64,000 nucleotides of DNA from an uncultured Desulfobacteraceae bacterium (lineage in GTDB: Bacteria > Desulfobacterota > Desulfobacteria > Desulfobacterales > UBA5852). This document shows, one piece after another, positions 52,269 through 63,584 of the stretch. The number at the start of each line of letters is the position of its first letter. Position 1 is the stretch's first letter. A program made the position numbers and the translations under genes. The stretch spans positions 434,001-498,000 of the forward strand of contig CAJXSL010000001.1 in assembly GCA_913060875.1 (NCBI GenBank), read 5' to 3'. The notes below the pieces were generated by a model that worked only from the letters and a program-made list of their open reading frames with translations, had not been told where the DNA came from and searched no databases.

Positions 52269-53564
52269 TTAAGCTCCCTGTTCCGGTTGGCGGTTGGAAG
52301 GGGCCAGATGCCCGGCAATGGCACTGGCCGCGGCCGTGGCCGGGCTGACGAGATGGACCATGCCGCCGATGCCCATGCGTCCGTTGAAATTGCGATTGGT
52401 GGTGGCGGCACAGACTTCGCCCTCGGCCAGCACGCCGTTGCTCATGCCGAGACAGGCGCCGCAGGTGGGGTTGGTCACACAGAAACCGGCCCGCATGAAG
52501 ATTTCGATGAGCCCCTCCTGGAGTGCCTGGCGGTAGATTTTCGGGGTGGCCGGCGATACGATGCCGCGTACGGCGGGGGCGATCGTGCGCTCTTTGAGCA
52601 CGGCCGCGGCCACCCGCAGGTCTTCGATCCGTCCGTTGGTGCAGGAACCGATGTAGACCTGGTCGACTTTCTGGTGCGTCATTTCCCGCACCGGTTTGAC
52701 CTGGTCGGGTTTGTGGCCGAAGGTTGTCAGGGGTTCCAGCCCGCTGACATCGTGATGGATGACGTCGGCATAGTGCGCGTCATTGTCCGGCCCATATTCG
52801 GCAAAGGCCGCCCGGGCGGCGGCTTTGTCCGGGTAGTCGTTCTGGATGAATTCCCACAGATAATCCACCGTGATGGCATCCGGAGCACAGATGCCGCAGG
52901 TGCCGCCCGCTTCGATGGCCATGTTGCAGAGGGTCATGCGCTCTTCCATGGACATGGCCGCTACCACCGGCCCGCCGAATTCGATGACTTTGTTGGTGGC
53001 CCCGTTGACCCCGATCCGCGCGATGACCGACAGGATGACGTCCTTGGCATAGACCCCGGGGGCCAGGTCGCCCGCGATGTCGATGCGCAGGGTTTCGGGG
53101 GTGCGGAAAGCGCAAACGCCTTTAAGAATGCCCACTTCCAGGTCGGTGGTGCCCACACCGGCGGCAAAGGCCCCGAAGGCGCCGTAAGTGCAGGTGTGGG
53201 AGTCGCCCATGATGGCGGTATAGCCTGGCCGGATAAACCCTTTTTCCGGAAACAGGGCATGGCAGACCCCGTTGTGCCCGATGTCGAAAAAATCGCGGAT
53301 GTTGTGACGGCGGGCCCAATCCCGCAGGATTTTGCCCTGGGTGGCGGTCTTGGAATCCTTGGCCGGGGTGACGTGGTCGATGACCGCCTTGATGCGGTCG
53401 GGATCGAACACGCGGTCTTTGCCCCGGGCCACAAGATCGTTGATGGCGATGGGGGTGGTGATCTCATGACAGGCCACGACATCCAGACGGATGACATGCA
53501 TATCCCCGCCGGGTGTGTCGATGCGGTGGCGGTCAAAAATTTTTTCGACAATGGTACGGCCCAT
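52269..53564 (-). CDS. leuC: 3-isopropylmalate dehydratase large subunit
   Basis: 431 residues. The 4Fe-4S cysteines are in YIGSCTNGRIEDL and NPTCGACLGMSNGVL. GDSHTCTYGAFGAFAAGVGT is the family signature. With LeuD it makes 3-isopropylmalate. The size and sequence resemble the archaeal/LeuC2 type rather than the 466-residue enterobacterial enzyme. The operon continues to leuD; no leuA or leuB is next to it. A palindromic element lies 11 bp upstream of the start. Confidence 0.92.
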   Translation of the reverse strand: MGRTIVEKIFDRHRIDTPGGDMHVIRLDVVACHEITTPIAINDLVARGKDRVFDPDRIKAVIDHVTPAKDSKTATQGKILRDWARRHNIRDFFDIGHNGVCHALFPEKGFIRPGYTAIMGDSHTCTYGAFGAFAAGVGTTDLEVGILKGVCAFRTPETLRIDIAGDLAPGVYAKDVILSVIARIGVNGATNKVIEFGGPVVAAMSMEERMTLCNMAIEAGGTCGICAPDAITVDYLWEFIQNDYPDKAAARAAFAEYGPDNDAHYADVIHHDVSGLEPLTTFGHKPDQVKPVREMTHQKVDQVYIGSCTNGRIEDLRVAAAVLKERTIAPAVRGIVSPATPKIYRQALQEGLIEIFMRAGFCVTNPTCGACLGMSNGVLAEGEVCAATTNRNFNGRMGIGGMVHLVSPATAAASAIAGHLAPSNRQPEQGA

Positions 53565-53574
53565 ATCGTCTCCC

Positions 53575-53801
53575 TAGTGTCCGTCCAGAAATAGCATCTT
53601 TTGGCCCCTGGAGGCGTTCTCGCCTCCTGTCGGTCCTCGGCTTAGCCGGGCTGCGCATCGCTGTCGCTCCCACGGCCTAGCCGTCCGGCGCCAGTCGGCT
53701 GCGCTCTGTTGAACACCATTTGATCTTAAAGATCAGGCGTGAAATCCCGCGCTTTGCGGCGGGGCCAGGAACCAAAATCTACCATTTCTGGGCGGACACT
53801 T
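53575..53801. repeat. Palindromic element of the TAGTG/CACTA family, copy E (about 227 bp)
   Basis: TAGTGTCCGTCCAGAAATAG and the matching CTACCATTTCTGGGCGGACACT ends fit copy D. The interior is longer and different, with GTCGGTCCTCGGCTTAGCC and CGTGAAATCCCGCGC. It lies between leuC and lepA. Confidence 0.7.
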
Positions 53802-53858
53802 CTTAAGTATTGCCCATTCATTCTGCGATCATATCAGGCGGACATGCGTCATAAGGCT

Positions 53859-55700
<1,842 letters not shown>

Positions 55701-55774
55701 CCAGCGGTGCGGTTACCTTTATGCGATTGTACGGCCGTTTTGTCGGCGCTTGTAAAACCTGTGAACGCTGGTGA

Positions 55775-55899
55775 AATTCGGGCCGGGAAGTGAAGTGGTC
55801 ATCCGGAAAGCCGGAAGCAGCCAATCGTGCAAGACGATTTGGTTCTCGAGGGACTCAACAGGTAAACAAGGTTACCTGTGGCATGTGGCCTTCTTTTTT
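55775..55899 (+). ncRNA. Structured intergenic region, candidate small RNA or leader
   Basis: Three hairpins in a row: CCGG-AAAG-CCGG (55803-55814), AATCGT/ACGATT (55823-55839) and ACAGGTAA/TTACCTGT (55858-55879). A T-rich run TTCTTTTTT follows at 55891-55899. The last hairpin plus T-run resembles a terminator on the plus strand. It is read toward a diguanylate cyclase gene at 56084. I do not recognise a known RNA class; GGAAGCAGCCA resembles part of SRP RNA but the rest does not fit. Confidence 0.35.
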
Positions 55900-56083
55900 C
55901 CTGGAGCCTTGGCAAAGGCGGCCTAAATGTCGGTTGACACGCGGTTCCTTTCCATATTATAGGTCTAACACCTTATAAACAATAGAGAATGCCCCTAATA
56001 CCAGATCGTATTTTATCCTGTCAACCCGCATAACGGGCTGCACATTAACCCCAAAACCGCCGATAGCAGGGAATTCTTGTTGA

Positions 56084-56992
56084 ATGGAAGCTACGTGCAT
56101 TCTGATTGTGGATGATGACGCCGGTATTCGGGATACGATGCATGAATTTATCGGCATGTCGGGTTATGAAGCCTTGGCGGCCGGAAGTGCCGAAGAAGCG
56201 CTCGAAATCCTTAAAACCAACGAGGCCGACGTGGTCATCTCGGATATTTCCCTGCCCGGGATGGATGGCCTGGAACTGACGGATCGGATCAAAAAGAATT
56301 TTGACGCCGATGTAATCGTCATTACCGGTTACAGCGCGGATTATTCTTATGAAGAGGCCATCAGCAAAGGCGCCAGTGATTTCCTGTTCAAACCGGTGCG
56401 TTTTGCGGAGTTGCTGCTGCGGCTCAAACGGGTCCTGAAAGAACGGCATCTGACCCAGGAACGCGTCAAAATGCTGGAACAGCTGCAGACCCTGGCGACC
56501 ACCGATGGCCTGACAAAGTTGTTCAATTCCCGCCATTTCTACAATCAGCTGACGCTGGAAGTCGACCGCTCGATCCGCTACAACCCCCCGCTGTCCCTTC
56601 TTCTGTTGGATATCGATCATTTCAAGGAGTACAACGATACCTTCGGGCATCTGGAAGGGGACAAGGTGCTGGTGCGCCTGGCCCAGATAATCGAAAGCTG
56701 CCTGCGGAAGCTGGATACCGCCTATCGCTATGGCGGTGAAGAATTTACCGTTATCCTGCCGGAGACCACCGGTGAGGAAGCGGAAACGGTTGCTTACCGT
56801 ATCAAGAATACCGTTGAGCAGGAGAAATTCCATCCCCAGGCGGAAAACGACAGGACGGTGACGGTCAGCATCGGTGTGACCCAATACCGGCCCACGGAAG
56901 ATATTTCGGTCTTCGTAAAACGTGCCGACACGGCCATGTACCAATCCAAGCAGGATGGCCGCAACCGGGTAACAGCCCTGTTCTCTGAATAA
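56084..56992 (+). CDS. Response regulator with GGDEF diguanylate cyclase domain
   Basis: 302 residues. Receiver domain (1-120) has VDDDAG and phospho-acceptor Asp in VVISDISLPGMDG. After a linker helix the GGDEF domain (about 135-300) has the active GGEEF in YRYGGEEFTVILPE and an I-site RKLD five residues before it. So c-di-GMP synthesis with product inhibition is expected. No kinase partner lies beside it. Confidence 0.9.
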   Translation: MEATCILIVDDDAGIRDTMHEFIGMSGYEALAAGSAEEALEILKTNEADVVISDISLPGMDGLELTDRIKKNFDADVIVITGYSADYSYEEAISKGASDFLFKPVRFAELLLRLKRVLKERHLTQERVKMLEQLQTLATTDGLTKLFNSRHFYNQLTLEVDRSIRYNPPLSLLLLDIDHFKEYNDTFGHLEGDKVLVRLAQIIESCLRKLDTAYRYGGEEFTVILPETTGEEAETVAYRIKNTVEQEKFHPQAENDRTVTVSIGVTQYRPTEDISVFVKRADTAMYQSKQDGRNRVTALFSE

Positions 56993-57100
56993 TTCCTGAA
57001 TATCCAATGTACGACGGCTGGCCGCTGATGATCCTCAACTTGCGGCCTGGTGTCGTGTTTTATGCCGGACCGGAGACGGCGGCTGACAAAGGCCCTAATG

Positions 57101-58582
57101 TCATTGGGTCTGCAGGGCGGCAATCGTTCGGCATAGCAGCCGGACACCGAATCCCGTGGCCCCGGGCTGGCCGTAGGGCGAGGCTTTTTTGTGGTAGGCC
57201 GGACCGGCGATATCGATGTGCGCCCAGCGTGTTTTGCCGGTGAATTCGGACAGAAACAAGGCCGCCACGATGGCCCCACCCCAGCGTCCGGGACCGATAT
57301 TGCGCATGTCGGCCAGCTCGCTTTTCAACAATTCGCGGTAATCCTCCGGCAGGGGCATGGGCCAGCAGCGCTCGTAAACGTCCCGTCCCGCCTGATCGAT
57401 CAAATCCCGCAGCGCGTCGTCCGGGGAAAACAAACCGGCGATTTTTTCTCCCAATGCCACCACGCAGGCGCCCGTAAGGGTGGCCATGTCGATCATCACA
57501 CGGGGCCGATAGGTCTTGGCCGCGTAGGCCAGGGCGTCGGCCAGAATCAGGCGGCCCTCGGCGTCCGTGTTGCCGATCTCGATGGTGCGGCCGTTGGTCG
57601 CGCGCACGATATCGCCGGGGCGAAAAGCATCACCGGAGACCATATTCTCCACCAGGGGGATGACGCCCACCACGCGCTGGCGGGCGCCTGTTTGCGCCGT
57701 GGCGATAACGCTGGCCGCCACGGCCGCTCCGCCGGCCATGTCGATCTTCATGAGTTCGATGGATCCGGTGGGCTTGAGGTTTAGACCGCCCGCGTCGAAG
57801 GTCACCCCCTTGCCCACCAGGGCAATCGTGCCCCGGGCCTTGGGGGGATGGTATTCCAGCAGGAGGAGGCGCGGCGGATGGGCGCTGCCCGCACCCACCG
57901 CGAGCAGGGCCCCCATTTTCAGGGCGCCGATTTTTTTCTCGTCCAGAATGGTGGTCTTGATGCCATGGCGGCGGGCTGCCTGGGCCATCAGGCGCGCCAG
58001 CTGGTCCGGTGATTTTTCATTGGCCGGCAGATTGACCCAGTCGCGCGCCATCAGGGTGCTTGTACAGACGGCCGTGGTGCGCTTGAGGGCTATTTGCGAT
58101 TTGCGAACCAGGGCGGCGTCGGTTTGCAGGCGGATGGATTTAAGCGGCCGGGTCTGGTGCTCCGATTTGTAATGGTTCGGGGCGTGGTTGCCCAGCAGGG
58201 CGCCTTCCGCCATGGCGACCAGGATATCGTCGCGGGTGAGACCCGCCCCGGTGTCGCCGTCCGGGACGACAAGAACGGCATCACCCGCGGCGGCATGCTG
58301 GGAAAGGCGGATGCCGGTGCCGGCGGCCTGCCGGTAACTATCAAGGGTCACGTCGGCCTGGTTGCCCAACCCCACAAAGAGGACGCGGGAGGCCTTGACG
58401 TCCGGCAGGTGGTGCCGGGCCAGATCTTCTCCCTTTTTGGCCTGAAAGGTTGGGACGGCAAGGGCTTGGCGAATCCAGGCGCGGATCGCTTTAGCGCGGT
58501 GGATCGCCTGATCCGGGCAGACCGGTATGACGAGGGTTTCCGTTTGGATGCGGGTCGGTTCCATTGAGGTCAATTTGATCAT
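57101..58582 (-). CDS. pepA: Leucyl aminopeptidase, M17 family (PepA)
   Basis: 493 residues. The metal and catalytic blocks VGKGVTFDAGGLNLKP (Lys, Asp) and IGNTDAEGRLILADAL (NTDAEGRL signature) are complete, plus DMATLTGACVVALG. It removes N-terminal residues from peptides in the cytoplasm. It lies alone, convergent with the diguanylate cyclase. Confidence 0.93.
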   Translation of the reverse strand: MIKLTSMEPTRIQTETLVIPVCPDQAIHRAKAIRAWIRQALAVPTFQAKKGEDLARHHLPDVKASRVLFVGLGNQADVTLDSYRQAAGTGIRLSQHAAAGDAVLVVPDGDTGAGLTRDDILVAMAEGALLGNHAPNHYKSEHQTRPLKSIRLQTDAALVRKSQIALKRTTAVCTSTLMARDWVNLPANEKSPDQLARLMAQAARRHGIKTTILDEKKIGALKMGALLAVGAGSAHPPRLLLLEYHPPKARGTIALVGKGVTFDAGGLNLKPTGSIELMKIDMAGGAAVAASVIATAQTGARQRVVGVIPLVENMVSGDAFRPGDIVRATNGRTIEIGNTDAEGRLILADALAYAAKTYRPRVMIDMATLTGACVVALGEKIAGLFSPDDALRDLIDQAGRDVYERCWPMPLPEDYRELLKSELADMRNIGPGRWGGAIVAALFLSEFTGKTRWAHIDIAGPAYHKKASPYGQPGATGFGVRLLCRTIAALQTQ

Positions 58583-58726
58583 GCCCGTCGTCTCCTTCCG
58601 AGGGTGTTGGATCCATATGCCGATTTGGACCGAAAAGACTTTTTTTCAAGATAGCGTCTAATAGTTAATCAGTTCGCCTGTGGGGTCAATACGCTTTTCG
58701 ATTTGGCGCCCCGGGCCTTCTTCGCA

Positions 58727-60073
58727 TCAGGCCGCCATACGGGTCATTTCCTTGAGCCGTGACAGCCACTCCCATGAAAACGATTCCGGCTGGCAGGGGA
58801 AAATGGCGTTGTTGCTGAAGACCGGGTCGGCTTCCAGATCGTAGCGCGAATGCGCCACGGCTTCCCCCCAGAGCCGTGAATGGGGAATGGGGGTGTAATA
58901 GGCCAGAATGGGGCGGATGCCCTGGGCTTTTACCGCTTCGATGGAGGCCACCACGGGTTCCAGCGGTTGCCCGGGAAGACCGATTAACAGGTAGGCGCCG
59001 GTGTTTTGCGGGGTGAAACCGGCTTTTCGCAGGCAGCCGGCGGCAGCGACGAATTCGTCCAGATTGACTTTACGGTCGTACCCATCCTGTTTGCGGCGCA
59101 CCGCCGTTTCAAGTCCCAGTCGGATGGTATGAAAACCGGCCCGGGCCAGAAGACGGGCCGTGGTGGGGTCGATGGTGCGGATATGCAGGGCGTTGGGCGT
59201 GTGGAAACGAAGGCGGGCTCCCGAACGGATAATGCCTTCCAGAATCGGCAGAGCATGGGTTTCGGCGCCGATGAGAAAGGCGTCGTCGTAGAGGACAAAA
59301 TCGCGCACGCCTGCGGACCGGTGCCAGAAGAGAATTTCTTCCACGACGATTTCGGGGCGGCGTTGCCGGTAACGGGGCTGTAGAAAACGGGATGCGCAAT
59401 AGGCGCAGTTGAAGGGACAGCCCAGGGACGTGAGAATGGGCACGTAGGTCAAACGACGCCGTAGGTCCCAGGCCGGATAGGGGGCGGCGTCCAGGTCTTT
59501 CAGGTCGAAATCGGGTCGGTAGCCTACGCCAAGGTATTGGCTGATACGATCCGCCAGGTGGGCGTCGATCGGTCCGGGTACCACCTGGTCGGCCCCGGCG
59601 GTGCGCTCGGCATGGTCCTGGCACAGGGTGGCATAGATGCCGCCCAGCAGGATCGGCGTATGGGGGAAGATCCTGCGCAGGGCGGCAATGGTGGCTTTAA
59701 CGCCCGGATACCAGTAGGTCATCATGGAGGTGACCAGGATCAGGTCCGGGGGTGCCAGTGCGGTCAGGTCTTCATACAGCCAGGCCTCGCGAATGCCGTA
59801 GCGGGAATAGCGGCGCGGAATGTCTTCCAACCCCGGCGGGGCGTTCAGGGCGGTTTTGAGGTAGGGACCGCGGCCATGGCGGGCATACGGATCGCTTCGG
59901 GGCGCCCGGGGATGAAACCGATCCAGACAGTCGATGTAGGACAGCCGGAACCCCTGGTCCCTGAGCATGCCGGCCAGCATGAATAGCCCCAGCGGCTGGG
60001 CCCATACGTCATAGGCGGCAAAATCGTCGATCCAGGGATTGACCAGGAGGATATGGGGCCTGTCGGTGGTCAC
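58727..60073 (-). CDS. B12-binding-domain radical SAM protein
   Basis: 448 residues. The N-terminal part has the layout of a cobalamin-binding Rossmann domain (HILLVNPWIDDFAAYDVWA, then LILVTSMMTYWYPGVK, then PILLGGIYATLC). The radical SAM motif C219-x3-C223-x2-C226 lies in SLGCPFNCAYCASRF. The gene's start overlaps by 4 bp the stop of the AhbB-like gene, which suggests a tetrapyrrole or cofactor role. The actual methyl transfer or rearrangement substrate is unknown. Confidence 0.82.
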   Translation of the reverse strand: MTTDRPHILLVNPWIDDFAAYDVWAQPLGLFMLAGMLRDQGFRLSYIDCLDRFHPRAPRSDPYARHGRGPYLKTALNAPPGLEDIPRRYSRYGIREAWLYEDLTALAPPDLILVTSMMTYWYPGVKATIAALRRIFPHTPILLGGIYATLCQDHAERTAGADQVVPGPIDAHLADRISQYLGVGYRPDFDLKDLDAAPYPAWDLRRRLTYVPILTSLGCPFNCAYCASRFLQPRYRQRRPEIVVEEILFWHRSAGVRDFVLYDDAFLIGAETHALPILEGIIRSGARLRFHTPNALHIRTIDPTTARLLARAGFHTIRLGLETAVRRKQDGYDRKVNLDEFVAAAGCLRKAGFTPQNTGAYLLIGLPGQPLEPVVASIEAVKAQGIRPILAYYTPIPHSRLWGEAVAHSRYDLEADPVFSNNAIFPCQPESFSWEWLSRLKEMTRMAA

Positions 60074-60561
60074 GACCTGTTGTCAGCACCGTCCGTGGGG
60101 AAATAGGTCATGGACGTTTTTTTAAGTTCCCGTCGGCTGAAGAGCAGGGTGAACTGATCGACGCCTGCCTCCCGGGCCAGTCCGCGGGCGATATCCCAAC
60201 AGGCCTCCTCGGATTCGGCGTGGATCATCGTATAGAGATTGTAGGGCCAAGCGCCGGTGGGGTTGCGGCGGTAGCAGTGGGATATCTGCCGGCAGGCCGA
60301 CATGATGCGGCCCACTTCTTCGACGCGCGCCTCGTCCACCTGCCAGGCGCCCATGGCGTTGGCGGCGTAGCCGGATTTTTGGTGCCGCAGGGTGGCCCCG
60401 AAGCGCCGGATCAGATCCCGGCGGCGAAGGTCGGCCAATGTGGCCAGAAGGGTTTTTTCCGAGAGACCGATACGCTCGGCCAATGCCTGGTAGGGGCGCT
60501 CACAGATGGGAATGTCGCCCTGAATGGCTGCGATGACTTTTTTTTCCAGTTCGGTTAGCAT
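60070..60561 (-). CDS. ahbB: Siroheme decarboxylase subunit AhbB-like (Lrp/AsnC fold)
   Basis: 163 residues. N-terminal HTH-like half (EKKVIAAIQGDIPICERPY) and an AsnC-type ligand half. LRHQKSGYAANAMGAWQVDE and SHCYRRNPTGAWPYNLYTM are the AhbB family blocks; AhbA proteins have a different C-terminal motif. AhbA/AhbB together decarboxylate siroheme, the step before ahbC (46594) and ahbD (43809). No ahbA is visible here. Coupled to the radical SAM gene downstream. Confidence 0.85.
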   Translation of the reverse strand: MLTELEKKVIAAIQGDIPICERPYQALAERIGLSEKTLLATLADLRRRDLIRRFGATLRHQKSGYAANAMGAWQVDEARVEEVGRIMSACRQISHCYRRNPTGAWPYNLYTMIHAESEEACWDIARGLAREAGVDQFTLLFSRRELKKTSMTYFPTDGADNRS

Positions 60562-60592
60562 AGGTCGATATAGGGGGCTGTCCTTTCACTTG

Positions 60593-61048
60593 TCAAGAGG
60601 GGGAGGCGGCGGCCGATCGGTCGAGCTTGAACCGAATGCGCAGGATGTCGTCGTTGACATCCCAGGTGGTGATGCGAAAGGCGCCCAGCTGGCCCGTTCG
60701 GGCCACATGGATTCCGACACAGGGGCAGGCGTCATAATCCCCCACGCGAACGATACGGATGGTGTCGCCCGCCTCTTCCGGCAACCGCTGCAGGTCGAAC
60801 TGCTGCAGGGCATCGGCCCGCGTCAGGGTGTCCGCCCGGACTTCCAGATCCGCCTGGATAATCTTGTTGACCTGGGTCTCAATGGCTTTGATTTGTTCGG
60901 GTGCCGGCGGCTGGGCCACACGATAGTCGCATTTGGATTTTTTTTTCTCGATATGGGCGCTGAAGCAGCGTCCGCATCCCAGGGTTCGGACCATGGTCTG
61001 GTTAAGAATGTGTTCGGCCGTGTGCATGTGGGGATCGATGGATTTCAT
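60593..61048 (-). CDS. AlaX-like alanyl-tRNA editing-domain protein
   Basis: 151 residues. The HxxxH metal site is in HMHTAEHILNQ and the second pair in YDACPCVGIHV (CxxxH), as in AlaRS editing domains and stand-alone AlaX. It should hydrolyse mischarged tRNA-Ala or a related aminoacyl ester. No linked alaS is present. RBS not strong; it sits 31 bp upstream-strand of ahbB. Confidence 0.8.
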   Translation of the reverse strand: MKSIDPHMHTAEHILNQTMVRTLGCGRCFSAHIEKKKSKCDYRVAQPPAPEQIKAIETQVNKIIQADLEVRADTLTRADALQQFDLQRLPEEAGDTIRIVRVGDYDACPCVGIHVARTGQLGAFRITTWDVNDDILRIRFKLDRSAAASPS

Positions 61049-61208
61049 GTTTTTTTATTGTGGGCCTTGTCCCTGTTGTTGAGGATGTTAATGGTATCAG
61101 GCAACGGTTTATAGAGTGATTTCTCGGCCAATGCAAGCTGGAGCGCCCGGATGCCGGACCATTGATCGGAGATTGACGGCGGACAGGCTATGGAAAGGTG
61201 AGTGATTG

Positions 61209-63056
61209 ATGACGTGCTTTGCGTTCAGCGTTACCCGTTCAACGCCTTCGGTCGGCAGAGGGACATCAAGATGGCCCCGGCTGGCGGGGCGTTGGCTGGC
61301 GGGCGTTCTGACCCTCCTGATCTGTGTGAGCGGCGGTAAGACGTTTGCCGAAGAAGAGAGCGTACGCCTGTCGCCGGTGGCCCGGGATATCCGCTCACGG
61401 ATCGAGGCCCGCCAGGAAGACCGCCGCTTTACCTGCCAGGGGGAATTGATCTGCGGCATCGCCCTCATTCCTGATTTTTATGCCGCCCGGAGGTTCGAGC
61501 CGGCCTGGTCCCTGCCCGGGGGGGCGACGCGCCAGGCCCGCGAAATCCTGGAGACCATCCGCAATACCGACTTTGAGGGGCTGACGCCGGACGACTATCA
61601 CGACCAACGGCTCAATGCGATGGCCACCCGGCTGGCTACCCCCCCAGGGGACGCCGGTCCGGAACGAACCGCACTGCGGGCCGATTTTGACCTTCTCATG
61701 ACGGATGCGGTTTTTCTGCTGAGTGCCCATATCCTGGGGGGGCGCGTCAACCCGGAGACCATTCACGGGTCATGGAGCGCCTTCAGCCATGAAGTGGATC
61801 TGATCGAACTGGTAAACAAAGGTTTGCAGGAAGAGCGCCTGGCCCAGCTGATCAAGGGGCTGCACCCGCCCTACGCGGGGTACACGGGCGTGCGCCGGGC
61901 ACTGGCCGCGTATCGCCGCATGGCGGCTTCCGGCGGCTGGCCCCGGCTTTCGGAGGGCCCCAGCCTGCATCCGGGGGACGAAGATCCCGCCGTTGCGCTT
62001 TTGCGTGAGCGGCTGGCAGCATCGGGAGACATAGACGAAGCGCCCCGGCCGGTATCCCCCCTTTTCGATGCATCCCTGGAGATCGCCGTCAAGGCCTTTC
62101 AGCGCCGTCACGGCCTGGAGGCCGACGGCGTGGTGGGCAAAAAGACCCGACAGGCCCTCAACGTTCCGCTGGATCAGCGTATCGAACAGCTGCTGATCAA
62201 CATGGAGCGCTGGCGCTGGATCCCCAACGACCTGGGCCCGCGCTACCTGGCGGTCAACATCGCCGATTTCAACCTGACCATGGTGGACGAGGGCCAGTTC
62301 CGCGGCGCCATGCGTGTCGTGGTGGGGCGCGCCTACCGCAAGACACCGGTTTTCAGCGGCACCATGACCTATCTGGATTTCAATCCCTACTGGAACATTC
62401 CCCGGCGCCTGGCCATCGAGGACATCCTGCCGCGCATCCGGGAAGATCCTGAATATATCCAACGCCAGGGCATCCGGATTTTTTCCGGATGGTCCGAGGA
62501 CGCGGTGGAGCTTTCGCCGGATGCGGTGGACTGGTCGGCGATGCATAAAGACCATTTTCCGATCCGGCTGCAGCAGGCCCCGGGCCCCCGTAATGCTCTC
62601 GGCCGGGTCAAATTCATGTTTCCCAACAAATACGCTGTATATTTGCACGATACGCCCGCCAGAGGCCTGTTTAATTCGGTGTCACGCGGTTTCAGTTCCG
62701 GGTGTATTCGTGTGGAAGATCCGGCTACACTCGCTGAATTTGTTCTGGAAGGCACGCAGGGGTGGGACCGGGAAAGGATCGAACAGGCGTTGGGGGATGG
62801 TCAACGCCAGGTCATCCGTTTGCAGCATTCCATTCCGGTTCATCTGCTTTACTGGACGGCCTGGTCGGACGAGAAGGGGGCGGTCCATTTCCGTGAGGAT
62901 ATTTATGAGCGGGATGCCCCTCTGATGCGGGCTCTGCATGAAAAACCGGCGCCCCAGGTGTGGCGTCCGGCGAATGAATTACCAGGTGCGCACCCGGCCG
63001 ATGTCCACATGGACGAAATCGGATTTCGCATAATAGCCAACCCCGCCCCGGCCTAA
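61209..63056 (+). CDS. L,D-transpeptidase, YcbB/LdtD-like
   Basis: 615 residues from the ATG at 61209 (AAAGG upstream). A signal segment (WLAGVLTLLICVSGGKTFA) is followed by an N-terminal scaffold domain, a peptidoglycan-binding domain (about 255-320, FQRRHGLEADGVVGKKTRQA) and the YkuD catalytic domain. The catalytic HxxxxxxxxxxxxxxxSxGCIR block is in YLHDTPARGLFNSVSR and FSSGCIRVED. It forms 3-3 crosslinks in peptidoglycan. Its last 78 bp overlap the convergent MepK-like gene. Confidence 0.88.
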   Translation: MTCFAFSVTRSTPSVGRGTSRWPRLAGRWLAGVLTLLICVSGGKTFAEEESVRLSPVARDIRSRIEARQEDRRFTCQGELICGIALIPDFYAARRFEPAWSLPGGATRQAREILETIRNTDFEGLTPDDYHDQRLNAMATRLATPPGDAGPERTALRADFDLLMTDAVFLLSAHILGGRVNPETIHGSWSAFSHEVDLIELVNKGLQEERLAQLIKGLHPPYAGYTGVRRALAAYRRMAASGGWPRLSEGPSLHPGDEDPAVALLRERLAASGDIDEAPRPVSPLFDASLEIAVKAFQRRHGLEADGVVGKKTRQALNVPLDQRIEQLLINMERWRWIPNDLGPRYLAVNIADFNLTMVDEGQFRGAMRVVVGRAYRKTPVFSGTMTYLDFNPYWNIPRRLAIEDILPRIREDPEYIQRQGIRIFSGWSEDAVELSPDAVDWSAMHKDHFPIRLQQAPGPRNALGRVKFMFPNKYAVYLHDTPARGLFNSVSRGFSSGCIRVEDPATLAEFVLEGTQGWDRERIEQALGDGQRQVIRLQHSIPVHLLYWTAWSDEKGAVHFREDIYERDAPLMRALHEKPAPQVWRPANELPGAHPADVHMDEIGFRIIANPAPA

Positions 63057-63584
63057 ATTCCGGGCGATATCGCGGACGGTCGCCGTATGAATTCCCGGTA
63101 TGCGGATATCCGCGGCATGGCCTACCATGTGCAGGCTTTTGCGGGCCACGCCTCTGTTTTTACGCCGCAGGGCCGCGTTGGTGGCGGGAGAGCGATAGCC
63201 CGAGATGATATGCAGGCAACAGTCCTGCCCGGTGCGGATGCGGATGGCATGCAGCAAATCCAGAAGGCGCAGGTCGATGGGGTGAATCTCGTTGGTCCGA
63301 TGGTCCCTTAAAATATTGTGAACCGCCTTGACGGCGTCTCGATCGTACCGGCCGTTGCGGCGGTAGCAGACCTCCAGGCGTTCCTGGGTGTGGGTGTTGT
63401 AAAATTTCAGGTACCCTTCCCGCTTTTCATTCGGTCGGGGAACGGCCAACACGCTTTGGGGCAGGACAAGTCCGGCGGCCATAAGCGCGCCCATCTGAAG
63501 AAATGTTCTGCGGGAGAGATGCGTGTTGCCGGCCAGCTGTAATTGAGGTTCTGGAATTCGCGCCGTTTCCTTCATATCCGTCAT
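62979..63584 (-). CDS. MepK-like (DUF882) murein endopeptidase
   Basis: 201 residues with a Tat-like signal (LSRRTFLQMGALMAAG). Zn ligands of the M15/YcbK fold appear in SLHMVGHAADIRI (His and Asp) and FVHVDIG (His). In other bacteria MepK cuts the meso-DAP-linked 3-3 crosslinks that L,D-transpeptidases make. It is convergent with, and overlaps, the transpeptidase gene, so the pair may belong to one pathway. Confidence 0.87.
   Translation of the reverse strand: MTDMKETARIPEPQLQLAGNTHLSRRTFLQMGALMAAGLVLPQSVLAVPRPNEKREGYLKFYNTHTQERLEVCYRRNGRYDRDAVKAVHNILRDHRTNEIHPIDLRLLDLLHAIRIRTGQDCCLHIISGYRSPATNAALRRKNRGVARKSLHMVGHAADIRIPGIHTATVRDIARNLGRGGVGYYAKSDFVHVDIGRVRTW

Noticed and set aside
51492-53594. 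700-codon plus-strand open frame
   Set aside because: It mirrors leuC and leuD, whose motifs are unmistakable. GC-rich codon usage keeps the antisense open.
55801-55830. SRP RNA-like GGAAGCAGCCA
   Set aside because: The conserved GGTCCGGAAGGAAGC core is not present (CCGGAAAGCCGGAAGC instead) and the 5' and 3' flanks do not pair as in 4.5S RNA.
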